Shown here: in pieces, positions 29,861 to 41,311 of the stretch | How positions within the stretch are numbered: the stretch's first letter is position 1 | How the letters are laid out: every line of letters starts with the position of its first letter | Assembly: GCA_012931725.1 (NCBI GenBank) | Contig: CM022944.1 | Coordinates: forward strand, 108,863,366 to 108,927,365 | Source: Litsea cubeba | Taxonomy: Eukaryota > Streptophyta > Magnoliopsida > Laurales > Lauraceae | Direction: 5' to 3' | DNA length: 64,000 bases | Translations under genes and position numbers: made by a program | The notes under the pieces: generated by a model | What the model was told of the DNA's origin: nothing | Databases searched by the model: none | The model's input: the letters and a program-made list of their open reading frames with translations, nothing else

Positions 29861-32800
29861 AGTCTGGGCCCATGGTGGAACTGGAACCAAAACTGTTAAT
29901 GAGAAGATTGAACCAAAATCGGTTCGGATCCAGTTTCCTGGTTATGGAACCGGAACCGGTAATGAGAATATGGAACTAGAACCGGAATTAGTTCCGTATA
30001 TGGGATAGGTCCGGGTCCGGGTCTAGGTAGATAATGATTTGGAAGGAAAAAAAAAACTAACTTTTAGGAGGAATTCTAAAAAATTGAGGTAATATGTCTG
30101 GTCACAGGTCCACGGGCCGGAACCAAGGCGGATCAACCATGGGTAAAAAAAAAGGACATAGACCTCTCCCGTTTACTTAGCGGGACCTAAATCCGATTAT
30201 TAATGGGTCGGAACCTCCGGATAATCGGAGAATCGGGGACCAGAGTCGGCTCACCATATAAGTAGATGAAGCAAGTGGTGGGGGCCTCACCATGAGGGGG
30301 CCTCATAATTTTGTAGGCCTGGGTTGGGTTTTCTTCCCACTTCCAAAGCCGAATTCCAATTCTCAAGCCCAATTCATAATTACCTACAACTTAACGGTAA
30401 TAACACACAGTTGAATATATTAACTACACAAGATTATTGGAAGAAAAAAAAACGCATTAACCATCTGCAACTCTTCGTTCTCCACAACCCACCATGTCTA
30501 TGGCTCTATTTATATCTCCTCTACCCCTTGTTTTATTCTCCATAAACTAGCAAACAACAACCCAAAAGAGAAATTGCTTTATATCTCTTATCTCTCTCTC
30601 TCTCTCTCTTTGTTCTCCAAACAACCCAAGAAAGAAATTGTTTTTTGATAGGTGCAAAAAAAAAAAAAAAAAAATTTGCTCCTCCTCTGCCAAACAGTTT
30701 TTAACCTATGAAACAATATCGTTCCTGGAAATCAGTAAGTGATATTTCTCTTGCTTAACAATTGTTTTTAACAATTTCTATTTGACTGTCTTATGTTTTA
30801 TGTTCATACATGGGTTAGTTTGTTCACTGGAACAATCGTTTGGGTTAGTTTGTTCACTGGACCATGCCTTATTTTCATTTTCTTTTCTTTTTTTGGAAAA
30901 AGCTTTGTTATCATGTTAATGTTACTAATCCAACGAGTCTTTAGACATCAGATTATAATTTTTAGAATTTTTTTTATTTAATTAATTATATTTTAAATTT
31001 TATATCATGGTACATTTGAAAATCAAAACCAAAGAAGATAAACGAAGAAGAAGATCAGTAAAACGAAGACAAAGCACAGTAAAAGGAAACAGAAGCTTAC
31101 TGTATTCTAAAATAAGTCAGTTTTTAAAGGTATCAAATCTCACTTGGAATCATCTTCAATGAATTCAAATGAACACGAGCTAGAAGAGAAAATCGATTAT
31201 AATTTGACCCGTTTTCTAATGAAACTGAAATCATTGAAAAATTCCTTCATTGGAAAATTTTCATAAAATCAGAATTACAAATAATTCCTTTTTTTAATAT
31301 AGAAAATACTCTTTTTTCATAAAATGGCATTTCAAATCAGTATGGCTCCCAAACAAGAAATGTCCAACACAATTCCAGAAATTCATTGATACCAATAATT
31401 CCATATTATCTTATCATATAATTAATCTAACACATTAATCAACACTAATTAATAACTAATCATGCTTAATAAAATTAATCCCAAAGAGAGCTAGAGAGGA
31501 AGTGGGCATAAAGAATCTATCAAAGAAAGAGAGCAGTAACTATAAAGTAATTTTATTAAAAGATGAAAGGATAGTATTACTTTTGGAAAACCTTGGATAC
31601 AAAAACTTGATCAATAAGTTTGCATCACAAAAGGCAAGAAAGGTTAAATTCACTTGAAAAAAAAAAATGAATCCGTCAACAAGTTCAAAAAAAAAAAAAA
31701 ATCCAAAAAAAAAAAAACCTAAATTTTTTTTTTAAGTCCGCCAATGTACTACTCATAGTGTACATTGCCGGTCCCAAGCCCGGATCAAGGACGAGGATTT
31801 TCTCATGTCACACCTAGAAGGTAGGGGCCTCGTTTATACTTTCGCCTGGGGCCACATATTGTCTTGAGACGGCCCTGTCAGGGACCTTTTTACATCCTTA
31901 CAAACAAGCCTTGAAGAGTCCATGGGTGTCCGGACATTATTTTAACCATCCTACAAACATGCCCCACTTCTACTAATAATATATTGCACTTCATTTTATA
32001 TATATATATATATATATATGACCTGTTCAAAAATATACTGTGCATGCCATATCTTTCATAAAATATGAGTTTTAATTCATTTTTTTAGGAAGTCATACTA
32101 TGAGTAAACAAAGCATATATCCAAATAACACTCAAACTAAAAGTTAATGTGAATATATAATTTTGTACAAGTTTCATTAATGTATGTTTTGTTTGTTGAT
32201 GATGCAATAATCCTTACTCAAGTAAGAGGATAAGTAGAACTTTGGAATCTTTAGATCAAATGGAATGATAATAAGTAGCCCAAAGACTAAATTTATGAAT
32301 TCCAACTTTAATGGGTCGGAGTATGAAGATATTGAGTTTCTTAAAATAGAAGATAACTTAATATTACTCTATAATAAACTTAAATATCTAGGGTCAATCA
32401 TATATTATGATAGAAATTTATTGTGATAAATATACTGGTAAATAATGAAAGACATCATGCAGATCCCTCAGTCTTAGGCATGTCGGGTACTATGATCAAT
32501 GCACATCTCTAATGAAAGACATCATGCAAATCCCTCAGTCTTAGGCATGTCGGATACTATGATCAATCAAATCCCCTCACACTCACAACTCCCTATGAAT
32601 CGACCCAAGTTTAAATTTGACACTCAGATAGTTGTTACTCGCTGTTGAATTGAAATCCTTAAAAAATATACCTTTTAAAACCATAAAATTTGAGGGCCAT
32701 GGATCAAGGGGATATGATGATTTATTGGGGCTAATATTTTTGCACACCACTATGAATCACGTGGATCTTTGCATCCCCCGCCGCTCCGTGACCAGGATGG

Positions 32801-33245
32801 CCCCTTGTGCGCCCTACAAAGTTGTCTTTCATGGTAGGTTTTCCGACATGACCTTTTTTTTTTTTGCTAATGGAGGGTTCCTAACCATTTGGGCCGGACT
32901 AATCCCTCTGGGCCCAAAAAGAAGCCGAGTAAAACCTTTGTGGCCCCAGGTGGTAGCACTAGTGATCTCAACTTTCGGTTCTTGAAAAGGGGGAACCGGG
33001 GATCGATACCATGACCTCTAACTTCGGAAGAAAGAGGAACCGCACTCGGCCAACCCCTTGGGGTTATTTTTCGACAGGACCTATACCTACGTCAAGGGTC
33101 AAAGTCTCCAGTGCACACATGCATTGATGTTTAGAATTGGATTCCAGTTTTGTCTACTGATCTCATGCCCTCTCTTTTATATTCTTTGTTAACTAGCAGA
33201 TGCCTTCACTATGGCAATGTCCAAAAGAGTATGGTCTTAGCATCC
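29861..33245. other. Unit 1-specific AT-rich DNA, no gene seen
   Basis: Absent at the matching place in unit 2 (57588). The first 400 bases carry GGAACCGGAACC-like words typical of the interior of the TAGGGTTGCAAACG hAT family. The rest is AT-rich with A tracts at 31690-31730 and a (TA)n run at 31997-32019. A 54-bp direct repeat (ATCATGCA-ATCCCTCAGTCTTAGG) occurs near 32455 and 32520. No coding frame is recognisable. Confidence 0.5.
31997..32019. repeat. (TA)n microsatellite
   Basis: About 23 bases of alternating T and A. Confidence 0.9.
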
Positions 33246-33328
33246 CACTCAGGCAGGGGCGGACCCAGGCTTTGATGACCTGGGGCAGTAAATTCTTCAT
33301 TGATTTACATGGGCTTCTCATACATATT

Positions 33329-33791
33329 TGATGATGCCAAAAATAGGATTTCGGACACCACCGGTCAAGTAATAAATGCTAGGTGAAAATGTAGTAAATA
33401 AATGAGAGAGAGAGAGAATTTATAGTGGTTCGGTCTGTATGACCTACGTCCACTTTGAATATGGTGATCTTTGATTGATAAGGTGGATTACAAGCGAGAG
33501 AGAGAGTAAGATGTTCATCCCTTTTTTAGTGATAAGAGGGCTCCTCTATTTATAGTCATCCCCTAACAGATGGGGACGACTTCTCTTTGGAGCCTTAGAG
33601 CTGTCCTCGAGGGACGGGCCAGGTGGAGGCAGGTGAGATATTCTCCGTAGGAATTGGTAGAAGCGGGACTGCTTCCAAAGCGACGTAGATGCCCGCCTTG
33701 ACTTGGTCACTCCGTGGATCTGGACCTGGGCTTCCCTGGTGGATTTGGATCTGGCTCATCATATTCTAGGCCACTTGGGCCTGACTCATCA
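33329..33791 (-). repeat. 3' LTR of element B
   Basis: 463 bp, TGATGATG to CATCA. On the minus strand a TATAAATA box lies at 33554-33547. Confidence 0.9.
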
Positions 33792-34204
33792 TTTGCCCCC
33801 AATGCCCTGCGCACAAAGAAGCTTTGAAAGGGGGGCATTTTGAGAAGAAGGAGATGAGCCTAAAACTTGCTAAAAAGAATGCCCCAGACCCAAAGTTGGA
33901 GCAGAGGACGAGGTACCAAGCGGCCGATCTGCAGTTTGCTGTGCAGGCGGAGAGGAGGTGGTTGCGCCAACAGACGAAGCAGGCAGCAGGAGGCTGGGCG
34001 CCCGGAAGAGGCCTGGGCGGTCGACAGGCAGTTTGGGCGCCAGGAGCAAAGGTGCCAGGGAGCTAGAGTGCTGGGCGCCAAGGTGCTAGGGTGCTGGGCG
34101 CCAGCAGGGAGCTGGGATGCCAGGAGGATCTTTAGTATCCAGGAGCGGTTGAGGCCCGATTGTTGACATTCAATCTGGAAAGAGAGGCAGACTTCTTGCC
34201 TGCT

Positions 34205-34975
34205 TGAGAGCAGTGCAGAGACGAAGCGTTTTTTGCAACCCGCGAGAGGGCCGCTAAGCTGGATATATAGACTGCCTGTTTAAGAACAGTGCAGAGGCCA
34301 AGCTTTTTGGCGACCCGCGAGAGAGCCGCTAAGCCGGATGTAGGCTGCCTGTTTAAAAACAGTGCAGAGGCCAAGCTTTTTTGGCGACCCGTGAGAGAGC
34401 CGCTAAGTTGAAGATAGGCTGCCTGTTTAACAACAGTGCAGAGGCCAAGCTTTTTGGCGACCCGCGAGAGAGCCGCTAAGCTGGAGATAGGCTGCCTGTT
34501 TAAAAACAGTGCAGAGGCCAAGCTTTTTTGGCGACCCGTGAGAGAGCCGCTAAGCTGGAGATAGGCTGCCTGTTTAAAAACAGTGCAGAGGCCAAGCTTT
34601 TTTGGCGACCCGCGAGAGAGCCGCTAAGCTGGAGATAGGCTGCCTGTTTAAAAACAGTGCAGAGGCCAAGCTTTTTTGGCGACCCGTGAGAGAGCCGCTA
34701 AGCCGGAGATAGGCTGCCTGTTTAAAAACAGTGCAGAGGCCAAGCTTTTTTTGGCGACCCGTGAGAGAGCCGCTAAGCTGGAGATAGGCTGCCTGTTTAA
34801 AAACAGTGCAGAGGCCAAGCTTTTTTTGGCGACCCGTGAGAGAGCCGCTAAGCTGGAGATAGGCTGCCTGTTTAAAAACAGTGCAGAGGCCAAGCTTTTT
34901 TGGCGACCCGTGAGAGAGCCGCTAAGCCGGATGTATAGGCTGCCTGTTTGAGAACAGTACAGAGGCAGGTCACCA
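34205..34975 (-). repeat. Tandem array of a 73-75 bp unit inside element B
   Basis: About ten units. GCAGAGGCCAAGC recurs near 34291, 34363, 34438, 34511, 34584 and 34659. Each unit carries the small inverted repeat CTGTTT-AA-AAACAG and the word GAGAGAGCCGCTAAG. Unit length differs by one or two bases in a T tract, so no single frame passes through and coding use is unlikely. Confidence 0.88.
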
Positions 34976-35149
34976 CGTAGGGCGATCCGCGAGATGATTC
35001 ATCCAAATGGAACATCCAAGAGAGAGAAAATCATCCCAAGAGAATGAGAAGAGTGTGCAAGTAGCTGTAATGATGGGTGCAGTAGAGAAAAAACAAACGA
35101 AGACCAGAGTGGTTGGCCGGACGTCGACGGACGTCGAGGATGCGGCATC

Positions 35150-36600
35150 AGGCGAACGTGAATTGAATCCCGCTGCGGGCGCCCAACCCGAGGCAAGGTT
35201 GGGCGTGCCCTCCCCTCGGGCAAGCAGCTTCGGCGAGGGCTGGGCCTCGGGCGCCCAGCCCGAGGTTCTCCATGCGTGGCCCCCCCCTCGGGCGAGCAGC
35301 AGTGGCGAGGGCTGGGCCTTGGGCGCCCAGCCCGAGGCTTCACATGGCGCTCCCCCCCTTCAGGCGAGCAGCAATGGCGGAGGCCCCCCTTGGGCGAGCA
35401 GCAGTGGCGAGGGGGCTGGTCGCCCGGGCGTCGGGCGAGAGAGGAGCGGGCCCCGCGGGCGGCGCGCTGGCAGCGCTGGGCGAGGGAGGCTCGGGCGAGG
35501 GAGGAGCGGGCCCCGCGGGCGGCGTGCTGGCGAGGTGGAGATGGGCATCCGCCAGGCGCTGCTGGGCGAGGTGGAGGTGGGCGCCCGCCAGGCGCTACTG
35601 GGCGAGGCTGCCGCGGGCGCCCTGGTGCTGCTCGGCGGCGACGCGGGTGAGGCTGCCGAGGTGAGAAAAGGGCGCCCCTGCGCTGGGCGAGGGTGGCAGA
35701 GTGGCGATGGGCGCCCCTGCGCTGGGCGAGGGGGCAAGGCGAGCGACGGGCGCCTCTACGCCGGGCGAGGGAAGCAGGCTGCGATGTCGCGGGCGGAGGT
35801 GGATCTGCCCCTGCGCTGCTGTAGTTGGGCGGCGTCGCGGGAAGCAGCATGGGTGAGGGCGTCCCGGTGCGCTGGGCGAGGCTGCACTGCAGGGCATCGC
35901 GGGCGGCCGTGGAGGCGCAGGCGATGCGGGCGACGCTGCCGCGGTGGGCGCACGCCAGGCTGCGGGCGCCCCGTGCTGCTGGGCGAGGGTGCACTGCAGG
36001 GCATCGCGGGCGGCCGTGGAGGCGCAGGCGATGCGGGCGACACTGCAGCGGTGGGCGCACGCCAGGCTGCGGGCGCCCCGTGCTGCTGGGCGAGGGAGGA
36101 GTGGGCCCCACGGGCGGCGAGCCTCTGGGCGAGATCCCCCCTTGGGCGAGGAGCATGGGCGAGGGAGGTGTGGCCCCCACGGGCGACGTGCTGGCAGCGC
36201 GGGGCGAGGGAGGAGTGGCCCCCACGGGCGGCGAGCCTCTGGGCAAGATCCCCCCTTGGGCGAGGGAGAAGTGGACTTGGGCGCCCGGGGGAGTCCGGGG
36301 CGCCCGAGGGATGCTTTGGGCGCCGAGGGACTTGGGCGCCCGGGGGAGTCTGATCCCGTGGCGGACGTGTATTCCTTTTTTTTTTTTTTTTTTTTTTTTT
36401 CGGGGGCGCTGCCCCCGATCCCCCGCCGGGGGCGCTGCCCCCTGGGCCCCCGCGAGCTGACCGGTCAGCTCGACCCCCGCCGGGGGACACCCCCGGACCC
36501 CCTCTGCGTAGGGCAACTTGGGCAGAGAGGACAGATGGCGGGTGCTTGGATTTCTTCTGGGCGCCCGGGGTTTCTGCGCCATAGGGTTGGGCGCTTAGGT
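35150..36600 (-). repeat. GC-rich GGGCGCCC and GGGCGAG repeat region of element B
   Basis: Very GC-rich DNA with many GGGCGCCC, GGGCGAGG and CGGGCGGC words, and two direct copies of a block of 110 bp or more (35866-35975 and 35986-36094). It is open in several frames on both strands over hundreds of codons only because stops need A and T. The encoded proteins are Pro-Ala-Arg-Gly strings with no domain, so I do not call a gene. Confidence 0.75.
36376..36400. repeat. Poly-T tract
   Basis: About 25 T residues between a GC-rich repeat block and a block of GGGGGCGCTGCCCCC palindromes. Confidence 0.9.
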
Positions 36601-36639
36601 GAGGTGCTCCCGACGTGGAGCAGTTGGATATCCTAGATG

Positions 36640-36816
36640 CGGTACTTCAGGCAGTACTCCTCCAAGCTGTGTTCCTCATTGCCCTGTGAGCAGGAGTTGT
36701 AGGCTGTTATATGGTCTCCAACATTTGTTGAGGAGTGGGAGCATTTGGGGGAGGATTAGTCGGTGGAGATCATCCTCGCCCTCTGCTCGCCTAGTTGATC
36801 TCGTCGTGATCACCAT
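36640..36816 (-). pseudogene. gag: Gag start relic of element B
   Basis: The minus-strand ATG at 36816 begins MVITTRSTRR, clearly the same start as element A's gag (MVISTRSVRR), at the same short distance after the primer-binding site. A frameshift follows, after which APTPQQMLET appears in another frame, identical to element A's Gln-rich helix, and then a stop. Nothing of the capsid domain remains. Confidence 0.8.
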
Positions 36817-36849
36817 AACTTGAGGAGACGGATGAGAACTTTAATACGT

Positions 36850-36869
36850 TCCCACAGACGGCGCCAAAC
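36850..36869 (-). other. Primer-binding site of element B
   Basis: Minus strand GTTTGGCGCCGTCTGTGGGA, directly beside the 5' LTR and identical to element A's site. Confidence 0.8.
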
Positions 36870-37332
36870 TGATGATGCCAAAAATAGGATTTCGGACACC
36901 ACCGGTCAAGTAATAAATGCTAGGTGAAAATGTAGTAAATAAATGAGAGAGAGAGAGAATTTATAGTGGTTCGGTCTGTATGACCTACGTCCACTTTGAA
37001 TATGGTGATCTTTGATTGATAAGGTGGATTACAAGCGAGAGAGAGAGTAAGATGTTCATCCCTTTTCCAGTGATAAGAGGGCTCCTCTATTTATAGTCAT
37101 CCCCTAACAGATGGGGACGACTTCTCTTTGGAGCCTTAGAGCTGTCCTCGAGGGACGGGCCAGGTGGAGGCAGGTGAGATATTCTCCGTAGGAATTGGTA
37201 GAAGCGGGACTGCTTCCAAAGCGACGTAGATGCCCGCCTTGACTTGGTCACTCCGTGGATCTGGACCTGGGCTTCCCTGGTGGATTTGGATCTGGCTCAT
37301 CATATTCTAGGCCACTTGGGCCTGACTCATCA
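36870..37332 (-). repeat. 5' LTR of element B
   Basis: 463 bp, matching 33329-33791 except for two adjacent bases (CC against TT) near 37072. TATAAATA on the minus strand at 37095-37088. Confidence 0.9.
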
Positions 37333-37441
37333 ATATTTGTCTAAACACTACACAATCGCCCCATGTCCGAAGCACATATGTCTAAATGGTAAATAATCGC
37401 CCCACCTAAATAAAAATTCTGGGTCCGCCCCTGCACTCAGG

Positions 37442-37899
37442 CCACGCTTCCACTTGAGACTTGACTGACTCAACCAGACTTGACCCGACCATTGTATATA
37501 TCAGGGCCAAGACCAGTTTTTTAAACCCGGGTTCCGACTCGTTAGAGTTTGTCTAAAGTTAGAACCGGCTTTTGAAAGCACCCCAACGTTGATAAGGAAC
37601 GTAATCTTATTAGATTCCATCTGCTAACCATATCTATCGAAACCTTGAGGCGTTAGTAGAGACAGTGGGACACGCTTTTGCAGATACATACTTTTTTTTT
37701 TTTCCTACTCCCCAACTTGTTCATCTTGTGCTAGAAGGGAGATACATTGCTTTAGTTTAACTCAAAATTTAGCAAAGCATAGAAAAATGCTAGGGAGATG
37801 AAGGTACTCTAGAAATGCAGGATCTAAATAATTAAAAGGCTTATTAAAAAAATGAAACAATTAAAAGGTTACAGTGTTTTGAAAGTTCTTTTCAAGGAC
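37442..37899 (+). repeat. Unit-end block shared with 57690-58085
   Basis: Matches the unit 2/3 junction (GACCCGACCATTGTATAT, CCCGGGTTCCGACTC, TAGGGAGATGAAGG). No gene is visible. Confidence 0.7.
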
Positions 37900-37907
37900 C
37901 CATTTTG

Positions 37908-38399
37908 TAGGGGTGTACACGGATCGGATTGGTGCGGATTGGGCCAAATCCGTCACCAATTCGTTACCAACGGATTGACGGATTTGGAATCCGTCACCAA
38001 TCCATTGTTGTTAAAATCTGATCCGATCCGATCCGTGGAGGACCGGATCGGACCGGATCGGATCGGATTAATCCGTTCACTCTAATTTTAAAAGAAAAAT
38101 ATCAAATATGTTGTAAAAAATTACATTTTGACTCCTTAAATCTTTTTTCTTATTTTAAATTTAGACATCTTAATTTATATTTAGACCCCTTATATTTTAT
38201 TTATTTATATTTAATGTTAACGGATCGAACCGGATTGAATCCGCGGATTGAGGGTGAAATCCGTCACTGATCCATTGCTAACGGATTACAAAATTTTCAA
38301 TCCGTCACCAATCCGTTAACCTTCGAATCGGATAAAAATCCACAGATTGGATCGGATCGGATCGGATTTCCGGATCGACGGATTTTTTGTACACCCCTA
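37908..38399. mobile_element. hAT MITE, 492 bp, GATCGG-rich
   Basis: Ends are TAGGGGTGTACA and its inverse, flanked by the exact 8-bp duplication CCATTTTG (37900-37907 and 38400-38407). The matching place in unit 3 (58081) has a single CCATTTG and no insert. The interior is full of GGATCGGAT and AATCCGT words, so the strands can fold on each other. Confidence 0.9.
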
Positions 38400-38407
38400 C
38401 CATTTTG

Positions 38408-39640
38408 TATTGAAATGGGAAACTGATGAGAGAATCTCACTCAGTAGCCCCCGTATGGGCATTTTTATATTGTGAAAATTTCCCATAAGTTAAAAGATTT
38501 TATCACAATCTCTCCTGTGTTTGGAGAGATCTGTGTATTGGTATTTGTATCTTGTTGATTACAGTAATTTTGGAAAGTTACAGATAATAATACATCACAA
38601 TGGATTATGAAGAATCTTGACTAGTTGAATTTTCTCTCTGTGACTTGGGTTTCCAATTCTGAGTAGATCTTTCTCTCTTGACTTGCTGTCTTTGGATTGA
38701 GCTCACTTCACCCCAAGTTTGAGTTTTCCCTGCCATTCGATACCTTGCCTTTTTTTTTTACTAATGGGTTTTACATACTTTCTAATGAATTGAAGGGTTG
38801 TAGGTTCAACTTTTTTTTTTTCTTCTGTACTTCATTTTTTTTTATTTAAATGAAATCTTTCGTTACCGTTAAAAAACAAAAAATAAAAAATAAAAAGAAA
38901 GAGGTTGTACGTAGGTTCAACAATGGCATGAGAGAGGCCTTTAGTCCCAAGACCCATTGAAAATTTTTTTTTTCCTTTTTTTGTTATATACATTACTTTT
39001 TCACTAAGAGATTTCTCACAAGAAGAAAAAATTGCAGATGCATGAACAAAAATTCATTGCACTAAAGGCCCAGACCCATGTCAATGCACTCGTTGGAAAG
39101 ATCTGGGCAAATCCAGCTTCTTGTCCGAAGAATCTGACTCTTTCCTTATTTAGAAAAGAACATTCCTTGGATCATATTTTTATATTCTGTTCGGCCAAGA
39201 GCTATAAGTTCTGGTAATCTACTCTGCTCTGCAGCCAGTAACAATTTCATTCAGACCTTGAGTCTTCAACTTTGCATTCGGCTTCTGGTTTGTTCATTCC
39301 TCATTTGTTTTTTTTTTTTCTTTTGTCATGACATCTTCTAGTTCTTTTGTTTGTATCATCACACCAGGGGTTCGATCTATTCGAGTTTTCTTTGTGTTAC
39401 ATTGGATTCTAGTGGTTCCATTCGGTAAAAAAGGATTTAATGGTTTAGCTATCTATAAAATCTCAATATCATTAGATGTTGCTAGCCTCTTGGTCAAATC
39501 ATTAGCAATTTCTAAGGAGTGTTTTTTTTGTTGGATGACTAGCAATGTTGATTTTTTTTTTCTCAAAAGTAGGAGAATTTTAAATCCTTCTTCACAGGTG
39601 GGTTTACTTGTCCAGCTATAAATTTATTGGACAGGGCCAG
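38408..39640 (+). repeat. Block shared with 58085-59440, no gene seen
   Basis: Close match to the start of unit 3 (GAGAGAATCTCACTCAGTAG, TCTCTCCTGTGTTTGG, GTTGTAGGTTCAAC). Open frames in it are not conserved between copies. Confidence 0.7.
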
Positions 39641-39651
39641 AGCTAGGGTTG

Positions 39652-39890
39652 CAAACGTAGTCCCGACCCACCCGAAAAAACCTTGAAACTTATTTTAGGT
39701 TTTGATTCATAAACAGGTCTGGGTCTAGAACCTAATTTAGGTTCCCATTCATAAATGGGTCCCATTCCATTCCGGGTCCATATAGGTTTCGACCCATAGA
39801 CCTAGGGTTGTAAATGGGTCGGTTTCTGTCTGGGTTCATGATCGACCCGGAACCAAAACCCTTAAAGAAAATGTGGAACCGTTTCGGAAC
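39652..39890. mobile_element. TAGGGTTGCAAACG hAT-family fragments
   Basis: Two related starts (TAGGGTTGCAAACG at about 39652 and TAGGGTTGTAAATGGG at about 39804) with GGAACCAAAACC-like interiors. Right ends are missing and the sequence passes directly into the tandem array. Confidence 0.5.
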
Positions 39891-40640
39891 CGATTTTAGG
39901 TCCTACAATTTAAAAGAAAAAAAGGAAAAAAGATGGACTGCTTAAAATCATGTGTAAACCAGCACTTTTGGCTGTTGGATGCATCATTAATGGGGTACAT
40001 TTTTTTTATAGATCTCTCAAGATTCTTGATGACTCAATGGCTGAAATTTGACCACAAAGCCATATTTATCTTTCCCAAGTGGGTCAACAGTTCAGATCTT
40101 GATTAATGGGCCACAGACTCCAGTAATACATATTAAGTGTCTCGAGTTTTTTTGTAAATATCTTGATATCTGTATTAAATCAACGGCTCAATTTTGTTAT
40201 ACTAGCCCTTTTTTACATTATAAATAGATCCCACGGTTCAGATCATCATTTTGTGCGCCACCATATAATTAAAAAAAAATACAAAAAGTGGACTGCTTCT
40301 AATCATGTCTAAACTCAGCCATTTTGGCTCTTGGAAGCATCATTGGTTCACGTTCTTTTTTTCTTTTTTTTTTTTGTAATTTTCTTGAGATTCGTGATGA
40401 ATGAAGGGCTAAATTTTGCACCCATGGCCCTTTTTAGCTTTCTAAAGAATATCAACGGTTCATATTTTGATTATGGGGCTGCGAGAATCCCAAAAATGCA
40501 AATTTAGGGTTCTATTGTTCTCCGCAAATATCTTGGGATCTTTGATGAATCAACGGTTTAAATTTGGTATAATTGTCGCCTTAAGAATACATCCAAAGGA
40601 GCGGATCATGCTTATGAGTCCCATAGTTTGAAAAAATGGG
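39890..40640 (+). repeat. Degenerate tandem array, unit 2 copy
   Basis: Matches 17415-18165 of unit 1 (GGTCCTACAATTTAAAAG, TTTCCCAA-TGGGTCAAC, CTCCGCAAATATCTTGGGAT). It ends at TTTGAAAAAATGGGCGCCC, the uninterrupted target of the Mutator-like element of unit 1. Confidence 0.7.
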
Positions 40641-41237
40641 CGCCCGATTTAGTCCGTTTCATATGCTGTACTTCGGCCTCTTTTTACATTGCTGGGCGCT
40701 TCAAAACCAAAAAGTCTAAATTCTTTCTGAGCACATTCTGAGGCCAGCCCAAACAGATGTTTTTTTTCTTGATCATGTGGTTTGAAAAGGAGGTGTGATG
40801 AATGATTCCTAAACAGCGATTTGAACGCGTTATAAGAGATATAAAGGTGAGTTGTAGAGATGCCAAACGCCACCTTAAGCTATATGAATATAACATTTAT
40901 CATAAATCAGTTTTATCGGTCGCTGTCTTTAATGATCTAAAGCCAAAAGTAGCAGGGAGAAAATGAAAGCCTTTGGTAAAAATAATGATCTAAAGCCAAA
41001 AGTAGCAGGGAGAAAATGAATGCCTTTGGTAAAAATAATAAAACAGTGAATGGCTTACAATCACAGTCTATCACTTGACCGGTAACAAAATCAGTGGATC
41101 TGATTTTTGGTAGATGGTTAATTCATAACTTCACTTATGCTATTTCATGAACCCCACTTGTACCTAGTGTGATCCACTTCATTCTAGGGAGCTGTGCGCG
41201 CATCTGTCCCATTCGTCACCTTCAAGTGCTTGCTGTG

Positions 41238-41256
41238 CCATTCATAAATATAATTT
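41238..41256 (+). promoter_or_regulatory. Possible core promoter of neprosin copy 2
   Basis: CATAAATATAAT lies about 65 bases before the ATG. The same place holds CATAAATATAAT in copy 1 (about 19547) and TTATAAATC in copy 3 (about 60278). A TTTAG or TGTAG just before GG-CAAATTTG could instead be the end of a 5' UTR intron, so the promoter may lie further upstream. Confidence 0.3.
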
Positions 41257-41311
41257 TCTAAACATCTTTTTGTTTCATATTGTTTAGGGCAAATTTGTGA
41301 GAACCAGCTCA

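Larger units (their letters stand above)
33329..37332 (-). mobile_element. Non-autonomous Ty3/gypsy element (element B), relative of element A
   Basis: Two 463-bp LTRs flank 3.1 kb, with ATATT duplicated at 33324-33328 and 37333-37337. The LTRs show two visible differences, so the insertion is young. The primer-binding site (36850-36869) and polypurine tract (GGGGGCAAA next to 33791) are in minus orientation. The LTR end nearest the primer-binding site matches element A's LTR end. A relic of element A's gag start is present, but no capsid, protease, reverse transcriptase or integrase. It is therefore likely mobilised by proteins from an element A-type relative. Confidence 0.92.
33254..37433. 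mobile_element. hAT MITE carrying nested element B
   Basis: Ends are CAGGGGCGGACCCAGG and the inverse (TGGGTCCGCCCCTG), flanked by the exact 8-bp duplication CACTCAGG (33246-33253 and 37434-37441). Without the nested LTR element the MITE is only about 170 bp. Confidence 0.88.
16150..39100 (+). repeat. Segmental duplication unit 1
   Basis: Starts with sequence matching 39110 and 58910 onward (CTGACTCTTTCC, then CTTCTGGTTTGTTCATTC). Shared blocks include the 17.2-18.1 kb tandem array, neprosin exons 1-4, and the 3' flank at 28637-29860. The unit-end block 37441-39100 matches 57700-58900. The unit is inflated by a Mutator-like element, two Ty3-like elements and three hAT elements, and shortened by a deletion of neprosin exons 5-7. 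Confidence 0.85.

Noticed and set aside
32632..32985. 117-codon open frame
   Set aside because: No domain, interrupted T tract, and composition like intergenic DNA.
33000..33070. Possible SINE or tRNA-derived retroposon (GGGATCGATACC, GCACTCGGCC)
   Set aside because: No A and B box pair at correct spacing and no flanking duplication were found.
34205..34975. CRISPR-like regular repeat
   Set aside because: Units are contiguous with no unique spacers, and the element is a eukaryotic retrotransposon.
34999..36582. 527-codon minus-strand and 448-codon plus-strand open frames in element B
   Set aside because: They lie in extremely GC-rich repeats open in many frames on both strands, with no domain, and only low-complexity Pro-Ala-Arg-Gly products.
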